64,000 bases of DNA from Parasponia andersonii (GCA_002914805.1 JXTB01000283.1:466255-530254), one strand, 5' to 3'. Positions 9,625-22,187 are shown, counted from the first letter of the stretch. The notes: a model not told the origin generated them from the sequence alone. Translations and numbers: made by a program.

Positions 9625-12289
9625 GGAAGAAGAAGAAGAAGAAGAAGAAGAAGATTGGGGTTTTTGGTTGAGAAGCGAATGAACAATCTGAGAGTGTTTG
9701 GGTCGAATTTGAAAGAGTGGGTTGGAGGACAAGAAAGAGAGGGAAGATGAAAATGAGGCGTTGGATTTTGGAGGGTTTTCGGATATTTTGAACATAGAGG
9801 GAAAGTTCGCTCCACTTTGGGGAGTCCCCCTTTTTTTTTTTTTTCGCTCCCCCCAAAAAAACCACCAAATTTTTTAGGTTTTGTTTTTTTTTCTAAAACC
9901 AATTTCTTTTACTTTTTATCGGCTTTTTTTCTTTTCTTTTCTATGAAAAATTATCGGAAGCGTCTCTACGAAGTTGTTTTCATACAACGTTCTAAAATAA
10001 TAGAGTCATGTTACTAAATAGATGTTAACACTTTATTTAAATATTTAGATTTTTTTTTTTTTAACTCTGGTCATGCCATCTTTATTCTTTTTCAGACAAA
10101 CACTACAATAAGATTCTCCAACCGACCAACATACACTCAATTAAATTTAACAAAACATCACTTCCATTACAACTTAGTAGATAAATTATAAAAACACAGA
10201 ATACGAAGTTAAAAATATGTAAAATTAAAAGAAAAAAAAATATAACATAATATTTGTTACATTATTATTTATGTAATTTTGTAATTAATATAATTTATTA
10301 ATATATCGTTAAATTAATATAATTTATATAAATATATTAGTGAAATAATTAATTAAATAAAATATTCATAGAAAGTTAAGGATTAAAATGAGATTTGAGT
10401 AAAAATCGAGAATATTTTTTTGATATAATATTTGGAATAATGGATTGAAGATAAAAAAATATATATAAAATAAGATTACTATATTTTAAAGTTTTAATTA
10501 CTGTAAAATAATAAAATTGTGGATAGACCAAAGAATAACAAATCCTCTTATATTAGAGTGTACTTGTGATGATTGAGGGTTATTTATTTTTTGAAAAGGC
10601 TTCGGAAGTGTTCTTATTTATTGCCCGTGGCTTTGTCGCCTCTTTACGCCTTACGCCTCATTCCCTCCACTGAACCGTTATCATTTTCTCTTTTTTTTTT
10701 TATTTATTTCTTTTTGAGAAAAATGTTAAATGACGTTTCAATATCAGTAATCGTGAAAGTTTGTCTCCAAGGAAAATTTAATATCTAATTTCGGCAAGCT
10801 CCCAAATTGATCTAACACTTAACTAATAAATAAAAGTAAATTCACATTATTAACTGACCAAATTCATCACTAGGTATGCTCTTTGTGTGATCGTAAAACA
10901 AAGGGATATTTTCGGTTTTTCAAATGTCCCATGGGAAAGTGTATTATTTAGCAAAAACTTAGGGTATAAACATGGTATTTTTCTAAATATTTAGATTTCT
11001 GCTCATTATGCCTAAGCAACAAAAGAGCTAAATAACTATTTTTAATAGAATATTTTTGTTCACGAGTGTTTTAAAAGGTGACTTTTTTGGTAGTGTATAG
11101 TGTTCTGTAACCATAAAATTATAATTATTTAGAACGAATAAATAATCGTAGATTATGTGACACATATTACAGAGTATGATGACAATACTAACTATAAAAG
11201 TTATTTCTCAAAATATTCCTAAAAAAAATCATTTTAACACACAGTGGACGCATGCATAAAGCAGTGGCAACCATACTTCCTTCAGATATAAAGGATCCTA
11301 AATTCAAATTCCGATTTCCTTGAAAAGAAAAGGAAAAAAAAAAACTAGTGGCAAAGATCACTTCTACGAAACATTGGATATTACAAAACTAATGTATTTG
11401 ATAATAAGTTTGTTTTAGCTAAATATTCTTTATCTTTACTTAGTAACATAAATTAGATAATATCGTGCGTTTTTATTTGGTGAAATTAATTTCAAACATA
11501 ATTTACAACAGAATTTATGAGCGATTTGTTCAGTCATCTCATGTGAATTTACTTAAATTCTGTGCTTAAGTGTTTATTGGTTTATTAGACCACGTTTAGC
11601 GGTATAGGTCAATCTATTAAATCCAGCGCAATTATGCTTGTTGTTCCAACCATATATGTATGAGATGTATAATATTTACAACCCTTGGACATCTAAAGGT
11701 TGGTTTATTGTTTTGAGACTATGATCGGTAGCGAGGGAGGGGGAGTAGGACGGATATATTTGGTAGGAAGGGGAGTAGAAAAGATGAAGAGTATAGAAAA
11801 AATGAAGAATGTGAAAGATAGAGAGGAGAGACTATTTATTTATGAAATTATTATATTATCTTTTTAAAAAAATTAATTGATTTGGAGAATAAATTTGTCA
11901 ATTCATAATTTTTTTTCCTTTTATTTTTCTCAAATCCTTCCAATTGGGAGGGATAAGTTTTGGTAGGTCCGAAGAGAGCCCTCCTCCCTCTGTTTCTCAT
12001 CTCTCTACTTCTCTCCCTTCTACCAAATAGTAGATCATGACTCTCCCTCTATGCCTCTCCCTCCTTCCAAAAATCCTCTCTACTAAACATGGTGTAAAAG
12101 AAATTCCAAAGGGAATGTTATATATCTCATGCTATTGTGGAATTTTAACACTTGGTCGTGTTTCCAATAATATGCTAAATTTGGCATAATTCTAACACGT
12201 GCTATTTGTTGTATCAAATATATATATATATAAACAAAGAATAGCATATGCTAATACCATTTGCAATGCAATCATGCTAAGACCATCTC
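9625..12289. other. UBP promoter/leader and AT-rich intergenic DNA
   Basis: From 9625 to about 9830 lies the likely leader and promoter of the minus-strand ubiquitin-protease gene: a GAA/TTC repeat (9627-9653), then poly-T and poly-A tracts around 9830-9910. No clear TATA box. Further on (9950-12290) the DNA is very AT-rich with no coding frame that resembles a protein. At 11930-12090 a pyrimidine-rich stretch (CTCTCCCTC repeats) faces a purine-rich stretch at about 11720-11830 (AGGGGAGTAGAA and similar), giving a weak inverted arrangement of about 350 bp that could be a small foldback element. Confidence 0.45.
11258..11345 (+). repeat. SINE-like fragment (tRNA-derived head, A-rich tail)
   Basis: A string with an A-box-like part (AAGCAGTGGCAACC), a CTTCAGATATAAAGG linker and a B-box-like part (GATCCTAAATTCAAATTCC), ending in an A-rich tail (AAAAGGAAAAAAAAAAA). 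This order is that of plant tRNA-derived SINEs. No target duplication was established. Confidence 0.35.
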
Positions 12290-13155
12290 TAATGTATTCA
12301 TATTATTTCATGCCATAAAGAGCCTTGTACAATATGCATACCATCTGAACGAAGCCATCATTAATGAAACTCGGAGGTTGCTTCGTATAAACCTTCTCAT
12401 TTAACAAACTATTCAAAAAAGCATTGTTGAGATTTAGCTATCTAATATTCCATCCTTCCAATAAAATCGACATTAAGAATAATCCTAATTGTTGCAAGCT
12501 TTGCAACAAGCAATAACGTCAAATTCAATAGTTTGGTGGAACTCTTTAGCCACCAACCTTGCTTTATACTTTTGGATGGTACCACCATGATTTTCTTCAA
12601 TCCTAAAAATCCATTTAAAACCTATTGCTTTCCTCTATGAGGGTAAAGAGACAAGAGGCCATGTTTGAAAGCTAAATACTCATCGATCATGGCTGCTTTC
12701 CAATGCTCATGTTGTAAATTAAGTTGCTTCCACACTAGCAAGTTCTCTAGTGCCAATGTAGTATTTTTGGCAAAGTAAGCATCTCGAGTTTTCCAAATCT
12801 ACCGTGAGGTTTCACAACCCACCATGCGAGTAACGAGAGATTCTTTCATCGAAGATGAGAGTGAAACTAAAAGTTGATCTTGCAGCTCCCAGTTCACAAT
12901 TCAGGCTTGATATTACCATATTCACAATTAGCTGATTGAAGAAACTTTGAAGGAGTAGAACCAACTTCATCGATGAAATTTTAAATCTTCTAACCTTTGA
13001 TCGCTGCTTGAACTTGTTGGAGCTAAAAAAGAAAATTGAATTATCAAACTCGATGGAGATACTGTGCGTGAAGCTGACTTGAACGAATCATACAACAGAA
13101 TTCCAAGCTCCACCCACGGCATGTGGACGAATTCTCCATGTGCTCTAATATACCA
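12290..13155 (-). pseudogene. Decayed copia polyprotein (gag start, integrase/RT pieces), minus strand
   Basis: Read on the minus strand after a primer-binding-like site at 13155-13142. A gag-like start lies at about 13120-12967. Further on, stop-ridden frames give the recognisable Ty1/copia reverse-transcriptase marks: a HWKAAMIDE piece near 12695, KARLVAKEF near 12560, then AFLN, a QPPSF piece and KALYGM at about 12450-12315. The order matches copia RT, but most of gag, protease and integrase is missing, so this is an internally deleted remnant. It runs out before the RT active site. Confidence 0.75.
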
Positions 13156-13412
13156 TGTTAAGAAATTGAATAAAGAAAAAAAAACATCAAAGTATCTAAA
13201 AGATCGCTTTACATTGTATTTATTGTTTAAACACTCGTTAATTAGCAAGAGATTACCATACCATAAGACTTGGTACATAGCAATATGTTAATCATAGCAG
13301 AGTTGTCTTTTTGACTATTCACAATACAACACCTTGCAGGATAGTTGTAACTAACTCAAAACTGATTTAGTAGAATTACAACTAACTAAAAAGAATTAGG
13401 AGATTAGTCTTA

Positions 13413-13415
<3 letters not shown>
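13156..13415 (-). repeat. Copia LTR (5' LTR of the minus-strand remnant)
   Basis: About 260 bp. Read on the minus strand it begins near GGTTAAGACTAATC at 13415 and ends TTAACA at 13156, followed at once by TGGTATATTAGAGC, a degraded match to the initiator-Met-tRNA primer-binding site. Its first ~100 bp matches the LTR start at 15832 (GTTAAGACTA..., TAGTTGTAATTCTA..., ACAACTATCC...), showing the two remnants belong to the same family. Confidence 0.75.

Positions 13416-13460
<45 letters not shown>
13416..13460. repeat. (GA)n microsatellite
   Basis: About 40 bp of GA dinucleotides with one AA interruption, directly outside the LTR at 13415. Confidence 0.95.
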
Positions 13461-14848
13461 TATTTTGTATTTCAATACTATTTTTATTTTGTAAAATATC
13501 TTTTTAGATCATTAACTTTTAGTATTTTACCGTCAAACTATTCACCATAAAAACTCACATTCACCTAGCTATTTATAATCACTCGTCGTTTATATAAATG
13601 AACAAACTGGATAATAAATAAGCAAAGTACTTATAGCAATTTCTGAATAAAATTAACCGAGAAAATAATTAAAAAAATATACATACAATGTAATTTGCAA
13701 TATTATAAATGTCAACACATTTTAAAATTTGAATTAATTACGGTATTATACTTTTTATCGTATGCTAATTTTGGAACATCTCTAATGGACAGTGCTATAT
13801 CATATGTCAGTACTAAATTTTAGTATTTGGGCAATAAAATGGTCTCCAACGACATTCTAAATTGAATATAAATTCCAATATGTTCTATTCTTCATTTTAA
13901 ATATAACATAGAGTAGAACGTGGTAAAATTTTTAATATGAGCTTCAATTTACAACATTGCCATCAAATGAGTAGGTGAATGATAGTTAGATGATATTATA
14001 TTGACTAATAAAATGAAGGACACACTTTTTGTAAATAAAACAGGTATTCAAATACAAATAGCAATAATTTTAGTACGATAATATTGGAGCAAAAGTCAAA
14101 ACGTGTGTATAAAATTTAACATGTTGTATTAAATTTATAATTGAAAAAAAAAAACACTCTTTTAAAAAGGGTGTGCCAATTTCAAATTTAGTATTATATA
14201 TTTAATTTAGTACACATTTTTTGAATTTTGCTCCAATACATGCATGCTAAAATAATATTATTTTGTGTTTAAAATAGTAATTTTATTTATAAAACGTCCT
14301 TTTTCTATTATGAACTCCTATTGTTTTACCATCTAATTATTAATTATAAAAGTTCCACTTCACATATCTAGTATGAATAAGTTTTTATGCTTTCCACTCG
14401 TGATTTTTCCATTTTCTTTGTTTTATGAAATATGTGAATGGCAATGTAGTGAATGAACTTAATTTTGATAAAATTCTAAATAATATTTAACTAAGAAAGT
14501 TTTAAAAATGTATAGATGCACCAAATTTTGCCAATATTTCAAAATGTATACATAAATTTAAATTTAAATAATGATTATACTATAAAGTTTAGCACATGCT
14601 ATAATAACAATACTGTTAATTCTAATACATATTAATGGCAAAATTGCAAATTTCGACACATGCTATAACAAAATAGTGTAATTTTTTATATACTAAAATT
14701 TAGTATATCCCATTCATTGTTTTATATTTAACACAACAGATGTTATATAAGCCTGTCATTGGAGAGACTTTTTTGGACAAATGATAAAATTTAGCATTAG
14801 TATGGGTTATAGCATGCTCATTGATGCTCTAATATCCTAGAGCCTAAT
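13461..14848. other. AT-rich intergenic DNA with small inverted motifs
   Basis: Very AT-rich with no coding signal. Around 13740-14790 related short strings recur on both strands, such as ATTTTAGTATT and ATTTAGTATATAT, and the phrase CCAATATTATCG-type on one side with GCTCCAATA on the other, suggesting one or two decayed MITE-like elements (for example between about 13770 and 14800). Ends not resolved. Confidence 0.35.
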
Positions 14849-15166
14849 TTGAGAAAAATAACACTGCTCTTTTATCATTTAGCATTCTCTGCCAAGTCAA
14901 GTCAATCTTTATCTGTTAGGATCACAAATACTCACTCAACCTTCATTGTGGTGTATGTTGGTGACAGTGTAATCATTAGAAATGTTTCAACTGTTATCAT
15001 TGGTTTTGTTCAGTCCCTGAGTAAGGAATTTGCACTCGAGGATCTTAGAGAACTCAGTCATTTCCTTGGGATTCAGGTACAGCACACTTCAGAAGGGATT
15101 CATCTCTCCAAAACCAAAAATATCACCGATATATTGATCAAAGTTAAGATGCAAGGTGCTAAACAT
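14849..15166 (+). pseudogene. Copia reverse transcriptase fragment, plus strand
   Basis: The frame from about 14930 encodes a clear Ty1/copia RT piece: VVYVGDSVII (active-site YVDD changed to YVGD), then EFALEDLRELSHFLGIQVQH, then GIHLSKTKNITDIL. It stops at a junction near 15167 where a different sequence begins. The active-site change alone would disable it. Confidence 0.85.
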
Positions 15167-15590
15167 AACTACAAAAAAAAATGCCTCTAACGGCATTGAT
15201 TTAATGAGGGTTCAACGAGAACTCCTGTTAAAGTGAACCGAGCACTTTTTTTTCAGCATTTCCAGTCCAATTACTGAGAAAGGGTTATTTTTTTAAAATA
15301 ATTTTCCCGACAATTGGACTAAAACCGTCAAAAATGTAAAAAATAAAATTTTAACAGCGGTTCTAACCTTCAAAAGAGGGCCGAGACCAGCTCGCACTCC
15401 CATTCTTCTTCTTCTTCCCCTAGCCTGTGGATATGCCGTTCATCTTCTCTACGCATGGCAGCTGGTAATATGGCCAGTTTTCTACCGAAAATCACTTCCA
15501 TTTAGCTCAAATCATTTCATTTGACGTGGGTAAGCTTTATCGGCCATCTTGTTGCATAAATCACCTAGCTTCAGTCATTACTTTTAGAAC
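15167..15590 (+). mobile_element. Probable CACTA-type terminus or non-autonomous CACTA insertion
   Basis: Begins AACTACAAAAAAAAATGCC, close to the common plant CACTA start CACTACAAAAAA with the first C changed, followed by subterminal-type strings (CTAACGGCATTG, CCGACAATTGG, ACCGTCAAAAATG, TAACAGCGGTTC). It sits between the copia RT fragment and the copia RNase H fragment. No right-hand TIR (..TAGTG) was found before 15600, so it is either truncated or the insertion was followed by deletion. Confidence 0.45.
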
Positions 15591-15831
15591 TTCCAAGACC
15601 CAAGCTCTAAAGTTCCTGTAGTTTGGTGTGATAACTTGATGATAGTAATGTTGTCTACAAATCTAGTATTACATGCCAGGTGCAGACATATTGTGCTTGA
15701 TTTATATTTTTGTGAGTGAGTCTGTCAGAAGCAAATAGATGTAAGACATATCCCTCTCATCAAAGCAATCTCCAGCTCCAACTCCTCCATATTAAGAGAG
15801 AGAATATTTAAGACCCTTGAATTTGGGGGGG
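15591..15831 (+). pseudogene. Copia RNase H fragment and polypurine tract, plus strand
   Basis: Frames give WCDNLMIVMLSTNLVLHARCRHIVLD, split here as WCDNL then NLVLHARCRHIVLD, the copia RNase H signature, then RHIPL. It ends with a polypurine tract (G run at 15825-15831) immediately before an LTR start. With the RT piece at 14849 this is one broken element. Confidence 0.75.
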
Positions 15832-15945
15832 TGTTAAGACTAGTCCCGCTAAATTTGTTTTAGTTTAGTTGTAATTCTAGTAAATCAGTTAATTACAACT
15901 ATCCCGCCACGTGCTGTACTGTGATTAGTCAAAGAGCAAATCTTC
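15832..15945 (+). repeat. Copia 3' LTR fragment
   Basis: Starts TGTTAAGACTAG right after a polypurine tract and is similar to the LTR at 13156-13415 read on the other strand. Similarity fades after about 110 bp, so the LTR is truncated or diverged. Confidence 0.65.
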
Positions 15946-16791
15946 TATGATGAACAAATTTGATATGTATAAGATACCAACGTAAGCTCTTGCTGTGAAA
16001 GATTAATCAAGATTTTACACGAAAAAATAGAGTCACGCATGATTTAACACATTCATTTTATTCGAATTTTTCCCTTCCTTTTTTTTTATTTTTTTTTCCA
16101 AATCACATACCTAACAGCCCTAGATTTCCAAAGGATATATCTTTCATGTTAAAGTAATGTCACAAAATGTTAGTCATGTGCAACAAGAAATAAATGTGAA
16201 ACTGAGAACCATTTCTTTATCCTGTGATGGCATAAACAGTAGATTTTTCAACTTTACGAGATGTAACACAGAATTAGCCAAAAAATAAAAACAAAAACAA
16301 AGAAGGGTCTAAATTTATGAGATATACAGTACTCGCAAAAACAAAAAAAACTTTGAGAAAAAATTTGCTCCATTAAAAAAAAATTCTAAACATAAAAGGG
16401 GATACAGAATTTTCCCCATCAAACACTAGCATAATACAAAGAAAATGAATCTATTCATTTTCCCCTTAAATGAAAGTCCAATATAACATGTAGTTTTTTC
16501 CGCTCTCTTGAAACAGAGCAGTAAAACTTTGGTTGGATTACAAACTGGTCAATTTTGCTACATTAACGGAGAAAACAGAATATAAATCAGTCTTTAACAC
16601 AATACCTCTTCTACAAAATAGGAACAGCCAGTCTCAAAGCAGGTGAAATACATTATAAAGTATTATTTGTGTCTTTTAGAAAAGAATTCTTTTTTTTTTT
16701 TTGGGTGTAACGGAAAAACCTTCTTTACATTCACTAAAATAAAAGAGTGGCTGATACCGTAAGTAACAAATGCACATAAAGCATATCAAAA
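15946..16791. other. ArfGAP 3' UTR region and intergenic DNA
   Basis: AT-rich, no coding. The segment nearest 16792 should hold the 3' UTR of the minus-strand ArfGAP gene. A poly-T run lies at about 16689-16702. Confidence 0.5.
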
Positions 16792-19700
16792 TCACAGGAT
16801 TCTGTCCTGAAAATCTGTAATTAATGTGGACGCCAAAGAGCTAAGCTTCTTCCCAGTCTCTCCAGCAATATTTTTAAGGGACGAGATGTCCTGCTGTGCC
16901 TGGAAAGTTAGAAGTTCCAAGTTCAAAACTGAGGGCAGTGCAAGCAAACTCAAACACATATCTCAAATATGCAAAAGACAAAATAGACGAAAAATTAATA
17001 TGTTTTTAAGTGTATCCTGAATGTGTGTACAATTGCAAAACGTGTCAGCTATAAATACGTATACGTAAAGATGTATATAATAAATTTGCAATATTCAACT
17101 ATCGAACTTGACAACATGGTACAAGCAAATCATAAATTTTCTATTCATACCTGGAAAGACAGACGGTTGATGAGATCACTTGTAGTGATATCAAGTGCAG
17201 AATTATCCGTGCTGTTACCAAAGAGATCAGCACTAGATATAGCAGAGGATCCCTGGAAGAAGAAAAACAAATGTCATAAACAACCGAGTTCACTGTTAAA
17301 AGCTCTGGCTTGTACTATTCCCATTAAAAACAAAAGTAATTTTTTTAAAAGAAATCCAGTGAAAACTATATTTTATACATACTCATCTAAAGCAAATGTT
17401 GCATTTATAATTAGTATTTAAAACATCAAAGAGACTATATTTTAGGTTTTCTTTTTCTTGAAAACAAATACTCTTCTTGGAAAAGATTCTAGGTTACATC
17501 TTACAAGTTTTCAACAAATAAATCTTGGTAACTTCCTTATTGAGATTTGGATTATTAATCGCTTTTATCAAGTTAATACTGACTCAGACAAAACATTGAC
17601 ATAATAAACTCCACCGAGTTGTTTTCCACGTGAACTCCTATACTAAATTAGTAAGTAGCCTAGTCCTCAAATAGTTTCCATAGCTACTCGTTATTAGAAT
17701 CCATTTCCATGACATAACAATTGGTATCTTTTCACTTATGGAAGACAAATTTATGTCCTTACTGTTTATCCTGTAAAACTTTCAGGTTTTATATTTGGCG
17801 TTAGGCATAAGGTGTACAAAATAATACTTGGGAATTCAAGTCCTATCATCAGTTTACAGCGTTCATAAGAAACAAGATCAAGTTCCAGAGAAAATGATAA
17901 TGTATCCCCTCATGCAAGAAGGTTAAATAACTAGCGACATTTATATTTGCAATATTACCACTGACTACTGTGAACAGAAAAGTCATGCTACTACTTGCAA
18001 AACCAGAAACCAATAATAATAATAACAATTAACCTTAACTTAAAACAGGAACGATAGGTCCATTTAAAAAGTATCTTATCATGGCTTTCAGTTATTAAAA
18101 ACTGCAGCAAGGATGCATACCGAGAACTTCTGCAAGGAGACTTGACTATCAGCATCAGCTTTGTTTTGATCTCCAAAAAATTGGGCAGATGAAATCGACT
18201 TTGCATTCGAAAACTTCTTTCTTGCCTCATCAGTTTCCTGAACCTGAAGAGGGGTGAAAGGGGAGAAGAAAGAAAGAGATGGGCATCAAGACTATCCAAG
18301 AGCACAAAAATTACAGAAATTAAAGCAAGCTATAAAATTAGCAAATGAAACAAGTCTATTGTTGTTGGTGATCAATAATAGCATATCATAACATCAAAGT
18401 CGACCCCCCCCCCCCCCCCCCAAAAAAAAAAAAAGAAATCCACAAAAATAATCAAACACAAAATTGTTTGAAAAAAAAAAAAAGAAATCCACAAAAATAA
18501 TCAAACACAAAATTGTTTGAATGTTTATTTCAAGAAAAAACCGCATTCATATTTGGACCAAGCAATAGGAAAATTTGCACATAAAGCCTCATAGATTATG
18601 TACAACATGCAGAAACCAACAGGAGCTTCATCACATTTGGAAAGGGGCCATGCAATTCAGGTTCTCCATCAACCATTATTGTATAGGCCATTCACACTGA
18701 GGAGAGTAATTGGCTACCACATGTGGCCCACTTTAGGATTGCAGTAAAGCCTTACTGGCATGCAAAATAACTGAAGGAAACTAATTATCCTATTCTATAT
18801 TGAGTGTGTGTACTAGTGTTTATATCCGCCAATGAAGGAATAGACTACACTATTAAGAAACTCGTTTAAGGGGGGGAAGATTGCATTTAACAATATGTAT
18901 GGGCATGAGGGCATGAAGCCAAGAAGACGGTTAAAGTTAAGCCGAACTCGTAGTGAAAGCCAATCAAATAAAGAACCAACAATAAAACATAAGGCCCAAC
19001 TTACTCTCCAGTTCAAAAACGTAAATAGAAGACTAAATAAACTTTCTGTAACAAGTAGTTGCTTCCATTAAAGATCCATCACCAGCAACGGGTACCGCAA
19101 CCCACTTCAAGTGTCCACACATCGGAGTTCTTTTGTTTTCTATCCATTGATTTGTGTTCTAGTAGATTTCAATATATTCCATTATCATAGCAAATCATAA
19201 TAACACACCAGCATAATTAACAGGGCATAAAGTCAGACATGTTAAAATCTTATATTCCCTTGCAAATTAAAATTTGACAATTGCACTCACGTGAGCTAAC
19301 ATCCTTTCATTAATTGAATTTCTATCAGATTTTATAATTATTATTCTGATGTAGACAGTTCAGAAATAAAAGAAAGCAAAGAAGGATAAAAGTAAAAAGA
19401 CGTCAGAAAACAGGACTACCTAACATGTGTCTATTGGTCAAAAATTGCAGACAAGTCTATCACATGGTTATTCAACATATATAATTACTATGTGCAATGC
19501 CCTGCAGTAATTCAAAGAAAGCTTTATAAAATAACACCAATTAAAAAAAAAATAAAACAATTTCTTCATTCTTATCAGAGTGGAGCATGAGCTATAGTAA
19601 AATAAAATAAAATAAAAAATGATGAGCTATAACAAAGGTTTGGCCTATAAAATTTGTTCATATCATCCTACAAGGGAATTAATCTTTTTTCACATCCTAT

Positions 19701-22187
19701 AATAGCCCTACAAAGAGATGTTGCTAATGTCAGAACCAAATCATTATTCTGACACTTGTTATCCTGAATATGATATTGAGGTTCCAAAATAAAAATAAGA
19801 ATAAAAAATCAGTAAACCATATCTGACACTTGTTATCCTGAATATCATATTGAGGTTCCAAAATAAAAATAAAAAATAAGTGAACTATACATTTTTACAC
19901 ACAGCACAAGTTGCATTGGTCCATAATCTATTTTTGCTGAGCTACAAGCCTATAAGAATGTAAAAGGCCAAACCGCTTACTTGGACTTTTGAAGAATGCG
20001 AACTAGCTTTCTTTGGAAAACCACTATCCATACCAAACTCTGCGAAGAAGCTTGATGACTTTGGTGGAGACACGTGGCTAATCACATGAGCACCACTAGA
20101 ATTTGTCTCAGCAGACGGAACATTTTCTACATACTCAAACCGGGACGCAAAAGATGAACCTGCTGTCGGGGTGCTATTACTTGAAGTGGAAACAGGAGCA
20201 ACTGGTTCTTCTGGTTGCTGATCATAGAGACTTTCATTTGGCTGCATTGTAAATTAAATCTTCTTATTAAAAATCTGAACAGCTTCCCAAGATACTTCCG
20301 CCTATTAAAAATATGTTGAAAGTGTTAAAGCAATAAGCTAACCTTTGAAGTAAGTTTTCGAGCACCAAGCCCCCCAGTCTTTCCAGTTTTCCTTGCACCA
20401 AGAGGCTTCTTCACAGAACTAAGAACAACTGTATTAGAAGCTTTTGGTGAAGCGGAAACCTCAGGTGGCTCCTGCCTTCCTAAGGAGTTGTCTTTTGGAG
20501 CTTCACTGGTCTTAATATTGGAAAGCCCATTAGATGCTTCTCCTGATTGAGAAGCAACAGGCAATGAAGGCGGTGCCTCTTCTGCCATACTTTTCGCAAC
20601 TTCTTTTGAAAGTAGCTGCCTGTATAAATCAGCAGCTCTTGATGTATACTTAGCCTCAATTTTGCCTCCGTCAGTCCACCCATGTTGCTTAAAGAAAACG
20701 TGTGCACGGTTGTTTCCTCCAAAGCTCATCATTTTCAACTGCTCAGGAGACCATGAGTCTAAATTGGTTGATCTACATATGATGAACAAATGGTGAGATT
20801 TCCACATAAGCGTTACATGAAATCAGATGCTAATAAATGACTTATTTGGAAATAGTTATCAGCTGACCAAATAAACCATTTGTAATTCCAAAAAACCAAT
20901 CAGTTAACAATAATTCCAAAGAGGTGAATACATATTCCATCTGCTCTTAGAGCTATTGGAGCATTATTGAAAAAATAAATAAAAAATCTACAGGTGAAAT
21001 TAGGATATAACAAAGAGAATATACAAGAAACACCCAGTTAATCAATTGTTTGGTTTGTGTCATACCCTAAAGACGAGATACTCTATTCAGCCATAAATAA
21101 GAAAAGCCTCAACATATCAGTAACATACAGAAAAGAATTGCCTTGATAGTTAAAACATTTCTTAGACCGGGAAAAACATATGGTTAAAAACCTCCTCTAA
21201 ACATAACAAATGTTCTGTACAAAAATCAGAAAAAGAGCACCAGAGCTGTGTTTTGTGTACTCACACAGCGCGCTGTAGGCTTGAGTATATCTTTAGCTTA
21301 ACCCAATCATTAATCATTGCATTAAAAAGTCCAAAAAAAGATCATTCCCACCTGGTTAACTTAATCTTTCTACTCAACTTAGCTTTTGACCCCTCTTCTG
21401 CTAGCTCAGACAGAGTTACAAGTCGAGCATAAACCATTCCTCTGGAGCTTTCTTCTCTCCCCATGATTCCTAGAACAATGCAAAACCTTGCACATTCCCA
21501 TCCCTTCAACTCGTTTTAATCGAATAGCCACATAAATCCCACATTTCAAACTTAGCAATTACCCCAAATTTCAGATTTTCATTGAATATCAAATGTGAAA
21601 CTAATCCCGGGTCCATCCACATCCCATCGAAATATTTCAAAACTTTCCATATTTCCAGCTTTTCGTACATAAACTAGTAAAGATAATGCAAAAACAAACC
21701 ATACCCAACATTGATGAAATAATTAATTTGATATTGGAACACGCTTAAAGTTAAAAGATTAAACATATCTACTGCTATTTTCTATACAAAATCGGCGAGC
21801 CACCCACGATTCAAATCATCAAATCGAACAAAACCGTGAAAACTCACCTGACGAAGCTGATATGAACACCGAGACTCCGATGAACAGCGGAGCAATCAAT
21901 GCAGAGGAATATACCATACGTAACCGATGCCCAAGTTGGGTTCTTGGCGTTACAATCGAAGCACATCTGGAAAAACAAGAAACCCCCAGAAACCAAAACA
22001 AGAAAAATCTCAGAATTCAAGATCCGAGCTTTGATTTCCCAGATCTGAACCAGATCTCAAAAACCCAAATCAAATTCAAGTCCAAAAAATGAACCCAGAA
22101 GACAAGAATAAATCTGACCTTATTTTCAGATTTTGCTTTGAGTTTTCTGAAAACAGCATTCTTGTCAGAGAAAATTTCGGACGCCAT
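16792..22187 (-). CDS. AGD8: ADP-ribosylation factor GTPase-activating protein (ArfGAP, AGD8/9 type)
   Basis: Seven exons, minus strand: 22187-22119, 21966-21848, 20772-20343, 20241-19981, 18243-18121, 17252-17151, 16899-16792; 1212 nt, 403 aa, every junction GT...AG and in frame. It stimulates GTP hydrolysis on Arf GTPases and so controls coat release at Golgi membranes. The ArfGAP zinc finger is complete: Cys25, Cys28, Cys45, Cys48 with CX2CX16CX2C spacing, and the arginine finger Arg53 in HRSLGVH. The rest of the domain ([28 protein letters not shown]) follows to about residue 130. Next comes a low-complexity Ser/Pro linker, the [11 protein letters not shown] motif (about 195), SSFASRFEY, the [21 protein letters not shown] block and a C-terminal helix ([26 protein letters not shown]), the conserved ArfGAP2/3-like tail used for coatomer/membrane contact. 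Length matches Arabidopsis AGD8 and AGD9; which one it is orthologous to is not settled. Confidence 0.93.
18404..18519. repeat. Poly-C run plus 49-bp tandem duplication in ArfGAP intron
   Basis: An 18-base C run (18404-18421) is followed by two identical or nearly identical 49-bp copies (18422-18470 and 18471-18519), each starting with 13 A and ending AAATTGTTTG. Located in the intron between exons 4 and 5. Confidence 0.9.
19748..19895. repeat. 74-bp tandem duplication in ArfGAP intron
   Basis: Two copies starting TCTGACACTTGTTATCCTGA at 19748 and 19822. They differ at a few positions and in the length of an A-rich stretch. Same intron as the poly-C repeat. Confidence 0.9.

Noticed and set aside
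17991-18305. 104-codon minus-strand frame across ArfGAP exon 5
   Set aside because: It is the wrong frame over exon 5 and intron; the exon reads [16 protein letters not shown] in the correct frame.
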